9,368 bases of DNA, taken from assembly GCA_013415795.1 (NCBI GenBank), contig JAAEEL010000088.1, forward strand, positions 1 through 9,368. Direction: 5' to 3'. Positions 6,326-9,368 of this stretch are shown here, one piece after another. The notes under the pieces are model-generated. The model was not told where the DNA came from. It ran no database searches and saw nothing but the letters and a program-made list of their open reading frames with translations. How positions within the stretch are numbered: the first letter of the stretch is position 1; every line of letters begins with the position of its first letter. A program made the position numbers and the translations under genes. The DNA is from Methanocellales archaeon. Lineage in GTDB: Archaea > Halobacteriota > UBA148.

Positions 6326-6331
6326 GGTGAT
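6326..6331 (+). promoter_or_regulatory. Shine-Dalgarno site deciding the TTG start of the DUF89 gene
   Basis: GGTGAT, which pairs with the AUCACC part of the archaeal 16S rRNA tail, lies 5 bases before the TTG at 6337. It supports this rare start codon; the next in-frame ATG would remove the conserved CxxC of the N terminus. Confidence 0.65.
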
Positions 6332-6336
6332 TATTT

Positions 6337-7197
6337 TTGAAGATATATCCCAGATGTATACCTTGCTTGTTCGCTAGGGTCCACTACGAGGCTGAACTGT
6401 CCACAGATGATAAGGAGCTTCAACATAAAGCCATCAAGGCAGGAGTTCAATGGCTAGGTAGGGACTATCGCCATAATGCCCCACTCACTTATGTCGCAAC
6501 TGCAGTTCATCGGGGAGCATATGAGGTTTTTGGGGCGGATCCATATATCGAAAAAAAGAAAATGAGTAACGAGATTGCGCTAAAATTGCTTCCAAAAATC
6601 AAGCAAATCGTAGAGTCTGATCCTGAGGGGGCATTCAGAAGAAGTGTCATAGCCTCGATTATCGGTAATTCTTTTGATTTTGGTGTGCTAGGGTTTGAGC
6701 CCGAAGAGCGATTTGAGGATTATTTTATGGAAGTCTTTGAAAAAGGGCTTGAAATAGATGATATTGATGGAATGATCTGCATACTAGACGAAGTCCTTTA
6801 CATTACGGATAACTGTGGGGAGATCGTTTTTGATGGATTAGTTTTGGAACAGATCAAGAGGTTAGGGGGTCGTACGACTCTAGTGGTCAAAGGTGCACCT
6901 ATGCTCACAGATGCAACTCTGGAAGATGCAAATGAAACCGGGGTTAGCTGGAAAGCAGATAGAGTTTTGACGACTGGCTCAAACGCGGTTGGAGTAAACC
7001 TAGAAGAATCCCCATATGAGTTAGTTGAAGCTTTGCACTCTTCTTCGTTGATAATCAGCAAAGGTATGGCAAACTACGAATCGCTGTCAGAATATGACTT
7101 CAAGCCGATAGCATATCTTCTTAGAGCTAAATGCGAGCCTGTAGCAAATTCTTTGGGTGTGAAGAAGGGATGGAATGTAGCGAAGCTCTGTTTGTAG
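6337..7197 (+). CDS. DUF89/ARMT1-like metal-dependent phosphatase, archaeal type
   Basis: 286 residues, the usual length of archaeal DUF89 proteins. These are metal-dependent phosphatases of the ARMT1 fold, some of which act on damaged or reactive phosphometabolites; the substrate of archaeal members is not known to me. Diagnostic motifs are all present: the N-terminal CIPC (7-10), DNCGEIVFD (158-166, normally DNAGEIVFD, supplying metal-binding Asp and Asn), KGAPMLTDATLEDA (185-198, with Asp192), SKGMANYESL (241-250, normally SKGxxNxExL), and a C-terminal LLRAKCEPVA. A TTG start is used, preceded by GGTGAT. The N-terminal Cys pair could bind a metal, but this is not shown by the sequence. It stands alone between two promoter-containing spacers, so it is probably monocistronic. 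Confidence 0.9.
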   Translation: MKIYPRCIPCLFARVHYEAELSTDDKELQHKAIKAGVQWLGRDYRHNAPLTYVATAVHRGAYEVFGADPYIEKKKMSNEIALKLLPKIKQIVESDPEGAFRRSVIASIIGNSFDFGVLGFEPEERFEDYFMEVFEKGLEIDDIDGMICILDEVLYITDNCGEIVFDGLVLEQIKRLGGRTTLVVKGAPMLTDATLEDANETGVSWKADRVLTTGSNAVGVNLEESPYELVEALHSSSLIISKGMANYESLSEYDFKPIAYLLRAKCEPVANSLGVKKGWNVAKLCL

Positions 7198-7472
7198 TAA
7201 GAACTTGTTGCAATACTTATTGGAATGTATGGTCAGGAGATCATGGCTATTAGACAAATGACAAGTCCAATGCCGTACATACTAGCGAAATTCGCGGCCA
7301 AATTTTCTTCAAGAACTTTCTTCCAACAAACAACTCTCTTCAACTCCCTCATCCTAAGTTCATCTTTTTAATGGATTTTTCGATCTGCTATATTTAATAC
7401 TCTAGCTATACCCAAGATCTTACCGACCATATCTTTATGAAAAAGTAGTACAACTAGAAGATTGTGATACTA
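7198..7472. other. Intergenic region with a promoter and a doubtful small frame
   Basis: 275 bases between the DUF89 gene and the CooT-family gene. The right half carries the TATA box described separately. The left half contains a 42-codon open frame (7243-7371) preceded by AGGAG only 3 bases before its ATG. The frame looks Ser/Phe-rich, has no recognisable motif and is probably not a gene. No strong terminator hairpin was seen; T-rich runs lie around 7364-7381. Confidence 0.5.
7389..7399 (+). promoter_or_regulatory. TATA box for the CooT-GAPDH-TudS unit
   Basis: TATATTTAATA is a good archaeal TATA element. It predicts a transcript start near 7415-7420 and a leader of about 55 bases before the CooT-family ATG. 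Confidence 0.55.
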
Positions 7473-7661
7473 ATGTGCGAATCCAGTGTAGTGCTTTATG
7501 ACAAAGGCAAGATGGAGACCTTGATGGAAGACGTTATACGTATATTAGTTAAGGGCGGTACCATCGAGATTATTGGACTGTTTGGTGATAGAAAAAGTAT
7601 AAGGGGCCGCATTTCTGATATCGACATGAACAACCACAAAATCGTGATAAAAGGTGAGTAA
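7473..7661 (+). CDS. CooT-family nickel-binding small protein
   Basis: A 62-residue protein beginning Met-Cys-Glu, the hallmark of the CooT family, whose Cys2 is a nickel ligand in the characterised Rhodospirillum rubrum CooT, an accessory protein for carbon monoxide dehydrogenase. The rest fits the family's small beta-barrel pattern: a VxLYDxGKxExLMEDV segment (6-21), IEIIGLFGDRKSIRGRISDI (31-50) and a closing NNHKIVI. A GTG at 7464 in the same frame would put three residues before the conserved Met-Cys-Glu, so the ATG at 7473 is chosen; GTGAT at 7464-7468 then serves as ribosome-binding site. It ends one base before the GAPDH start, so the two are translated from one message. CODH or other nickel genes are not in the window. 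The role in this setting is unknown, and the family is also annotated as predicted RNA-binding protein. Confidence 0.85.
   Translation: MCESSVVLYDKGKMETLMEDVIRILVKGGTIEIIGLFGDRKSIRGRISDIDMNNHKIVIKGE
7653..7657 (+). promoter_or_regulatory. Shine-Dalgarno site that decides the GAPDH start
   Basis: GGTGA overlaps the last codons of the CooT-family gene and lies 5 bases before the ATG at 7663. It includes the GTG at 7654 that would otherwise look like an upstream start. Confidence 0.7.
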
Positions 7662-7662
7662 T

Positions 7663-8673
7663 ATGGTTAAAGTTGCAATAAATGGTTATGGGACCATCGG
7701 TAAGAGGATAGCAGATGCTGTAGACTCTCAAGACGATATGGAGATTATAGGCGTTGCAAAGACACGACCCAATTTTGAAGCCAAGATAGCTATCGAAAGG
7801 GGATATGAGATGTATGCAGCAATTCCAGAGAAGTGTGATGATTTTGAGAGGGTAGGAATCACCATCGCTGGAACGATTCAAGATCTGCTATGCAAGGCAG
7901 ATATAGTTATCGACTGCACACCCGGGGGAATAGGAGCTCAAAACAAGTCAATATATGAGGATGCGGGAGTCAAAGCTATTTTCCAAGGCGGTGAGAAACA
8001 TGGGGTAGCAGAGTTCTCATTTAATTCGGCCTGTAATTACGAGGATGCGTTAGGGCGTGATTTTCTTCGAGTTGTCTCTTGCAACACTACAGGTCTCTGT
8101 AGAGTTCTGAATCCATTGGATAAAGAATTTGGCGTTAAAAAAGCGAGAGCTTTGCTAATACGTCGAGCTGCCGATCCTAACGATGACAAGAAGGGGCCGA
8201 TCAATTCAATAGTGCCAGACCCAGTTACACTGCCCTCGCATCATGGGCCAGATGTTCAGACAGTGCTTCCTCACATAAATATAACGACTCTTGCCATCAA
8301 GATTCCTACCACTCTGATGCATCTGCACGTGTTGAACGTAGTATTTGACAAAAAACCGGAGGTCTATAATATAAAAGCAGTCTTGGAAAAGGCCCCCCGC
8401 ATACGCTTCGTGAGTGCAGCAGATGGCATAACGTCAACCGCATCCATCATCGAATTGGGAAGGGATCTTAGCAGACCACGATACGACATGTGGGAGAATT
8501 GCTTATGGGACGAATCGATCAGCATCAAAGATGAGTTATACTTCTTCCAAGCGATTCACCAAGAGTCAATCGTAATTCCAGAGAATATCGATGCCATCAG
8601 GGCGATGGCAGAACTTGAAGAAAATGGACAGAAATCGGTAATAAAGACGAATAAATCTATGGGAATCATATGA
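7663..8673 (+). CDS. gap: Archaeal (class II) phosphorylating glyceraldehyde-3-phosphate dehydrogenase
   Basis: 336 residues, the standard length for archaeal GAPDH, which interconverts glyceraldehyde 3-phosphate and 1,3-bisphosphoglycerate with NAD(P) and in anaerobic archaea mainly serves gluconeogenesis. The start MVKVAINGYGTIGKRIADAV holds the Rossmann GxGxxG (8-13). CTPGG and QGGEKHGVAEF follow, and the catalytic motif SCNTTGLCR places the nucleophile at Cys140. The C-terminal half keeps typical archaeal blocks such as GPINSIVPDP and SHHGPDVQTVLP. The ATG at 7663 is chosen over the GTG at 7654 because archaeal GAPDHs begin at this Met and GGTGA precedes it. The gene follows the CooT-family gene by one base and overlaps the TudS-like gene by four (ATGA), so all three are one operon. 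Nothing suggests damage. Confidence 0.96.
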   Translation: MVKVAINGYGTIGKRIADAVDSQDDMEIIGVAKTRPNFEAKIAIERGYEMYAAIPEKCDDFERVGITIAGTIQDLLCKADIVIDCTPGGIGAQNKSIYEDAGVKAIFQGGEKHGVAEFSFNSACNYEDALGRDFLRVVSCNTTGLCRVLNPLDKEFGVKKARALLIRRAADPNDDKKGPINSIVPDPVTLPSHHGPDVQTVLPHINITTLAIKIPTTLMHLHVLNVVFDKKPEVYNIKAVLEKAPRIRFVSAADGITSTASIIELGRDLSRPRYDMWENCLWDESISIKDELYFFQAIHQESIVIPENIDAIRAMAELEENGQKSVIKTNKSMGII

Positions 8674-9125
8674 ATGCTGAGCAAAAAATACAAGTGATTG
8701 CACATTGTTTTCTTGACCCTACGGTGAGAATTGGAAAAGGAGTGGAGTTCGAATCAAAAACACCCGTAATCCAACTTCCATGTCCTGAGACAATATACTT
8801 TGGTCTAAGCCGATGGGAGTTGACGAAAAATCAACTAGATTTTCCAAAATATAGAAGATTTTGCCGCCGACTATTCAGACCGTACGCAGATTTAATCCAG
8901 CAGTTAGTTGAAAAAGGCGTACACATCGAAATAATCGGAGTTGAAAAAAGCCCATCATGTGCAGCAGAGATTACTACCATGGGGTATCGGGGTGGAAAAA
9001 TCAAAAGATGTGAACATAAGCATTTGACGGGCAAAGGAATATTCTTTGAGGAGATTGAGTCTGAGCTGAGCCAGCGAGGGATTCAACTGAAGATGTCTGA
9101 CCATAAACACAGAAATGATAAATAG
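8670..9125 (+). CDS. TudS/DUF523-related putative [4Fe-4S] desulfidase
   Basis: 151 residues. The pattern HCFLDP (Cys13), IQLPCPE (Cys38) followed by FGLSRWE, and VEKSPSCA (Cys97) matches the small TudS-related proteins of the DUF523 group. In bacterial TudS thiouracil desulfidase three Cys hold a [4Fe-4S] cluster whose free iron removes sulfur from thio-bases; Cys13, Cys38 and Cys97 are the expected equivalents here. Two further Cys (65 and 114) are not part of the motif. The protein is soluble and has no signal. It starts inside the stop codon of GAPDH (ATGA), so it is translationally coupled. Activity on thiouracil or another thiolated substrate is inferred from the family and not shown. 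The reason for its link to a gluconeogenic enzyme is unknown. Confidence 0.82.
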   Translation: MNAEQKIQVIAHCFLDPTVRIGKGVEFESKTPVIQLPCPETIYFGLSRWELTKNQLDFPKYRRFCRRLFRPYADLIQQLVEKGVHIEIIGVEKSPSCAAEITTMGYRGGKIKRCEHKHLTGKGIFFEEIESELSQRGIQLKMSDHKHRNDK

Positions 9126-9147
9126 TATTTACCATTTTTAGCGAATC

Positions 9148-9155
9148 TATAAATA
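9148..9155 (+). promoter_or_regulatory. TATA box of the small ferredoxin gene
   Basis: TATAAATA lies about 25-28 bases before a predicted transcript start near 9176, giving a leader of about 17 bases that ends in the AGGT ribosome-binding site at 9180-9183. It separates the ferredoxin from the preceding operon. Confidence 0.65.
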
Positions 9156-9192
9156 TCAGAATGAATGAACAAGGTAGGCAGGTCTGATACAA

Positions 9193-9366
9193 ATGGCAGT
9201 AAAGCTCGATGTAGAGAAGTGTTTATTGTGTGGGTCGTGTATAGAGGAGTGTCCTAGTGACGCCCTTTCGCTGGAAGATGAAATCGCTATAGTCGACGAC
9301 GATCTGTGCGTTGAATGCGGACTTTGTGTTGAAGTTTGCCCGTCAGAGGCCCTATCGCTCGATTAG
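9193..9366 (+). CDS. Small 2[4Fe-4S] ferredoxin
   Basis: A complete 57-residue ferredoxin, ending in TAG two bases before the window edge. It holds two standard cluster motifs, C10-x2-C13-x2-C16-x3-C20-P and C39-x2-C42-x2-C45-x3-C49-P, each followed by a matching PSxALSL segment, so the two halves show the ancient internal duplication clearly. It is very acidic, as expected for a soluble low-potential electron carrier. The ATG at 9193 has AGGT at 9180-9183 (9-base spacing) and a TATA box upstream, so it probably has its own transcript. It could accept electrons from ferredoxin-linked enzymes such as the AOR-type protein in this window, but there is no direct evidence for that pairing. Genes further right may belong to its operon. 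Confidence 0.93.
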   Translation: MAVKLDVEKCLLCGSCIEECPSDALSLEDEIAIVDDDLCVECGLCVEVCPSEALSLD

Positions 9367-9368
9367 GA

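Larger units (their letters stand above)
5972..6336. other. 365-base AT-rich divergent intergenic region
   Basis: This region separates the minus-strand lipoprotein-AOR operon from the plus-strand DUF89 gene. Its left third holds the lipoprotein ribosome-binding site and TATA box. The middle carries two copies of TTGATAGACATGT. The right part is AT-rich with several possible but unconvincing TATA elements for the DUF89 gene (for example around 6262-6270). I see no open frame of note, no tRNA and no clear structured RNA. Confidence 0.7.

Overview
The window looks like a piece of a chromosome from an anaerobic, probably euryarchaeal archaeon. The main reasons are an archaeal-type (class II) glyceraldehyde-3-phosphate dehydrogenase, TATA-box promoters followed by short leaders, Shine-Dalgarno sites, and a dense set of iron-sulfur and tungsten-cofactor redox proteins. 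Lineages such as Archaeoglobi, Syntrophoarchaeia or ANME-type methanotrophs would fit, but nothing here fixes the taxon. No rRNA, tRNA, CRISPR array, insertion sequence or phage gene was seen.

Left edge (1-875): the 3' part of an unrecognised, beta-rich plus-strand gene, then a convergent spacer. Minus-strand redox block (876-5971), read from right to left: a predicted lipoprotein carrying four [4Fe-4S] motifs behind a long Pro/Ala/Thr linker; a tungsten aldehyde:ferredoxin oxidoreductase (AOR) family protein whose start overlaps it; a strong hairpin-plus-T-tract terminator; a fusion protein made of an HdrA-like N-terminal domain, ferredoxin motifs, an MvhD/FlpD-like domain and more ferredoxin motifs; and a TorD-family chaperone. 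The first two genes are an obvious enzyme/electron-carrier pair. The second two form their own transcription unit, probably serving a molybdopterin enzyme outside this window.

A 365-base divergent AT-rich region (5972-6336) holds a TATA box and ribosome-binding site for the lipoprotein gene and a 13-base direct repeat. To its right, on the plus strand, lie a DUF89/ARMT1-like metal-dependent phosphatase, then a tight three-gene unit (CooT-family nickel-binding protein, archaeal GAPDH, TudS/DUF523-related putative desulfidase), and finally a 57-residue 2[4Fe-4S] ferredoxin with its own promoter at the right edge.

The most unusual content is the minus-strand redox block. A ferredoxin subunit with a Sec-type lipoprotein signal is translationally coupled to an AOR that has no export signal, and that AOR has lost the usual Asp and Gly of its second pterin-binding motif. 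Next to it is an HdrA/MvhD hybrid without a flavin domain, paired with a molybdoenzyme chaperone that has no visible client. Together they suggest a non-standard membrane-associated electron-transfer module.
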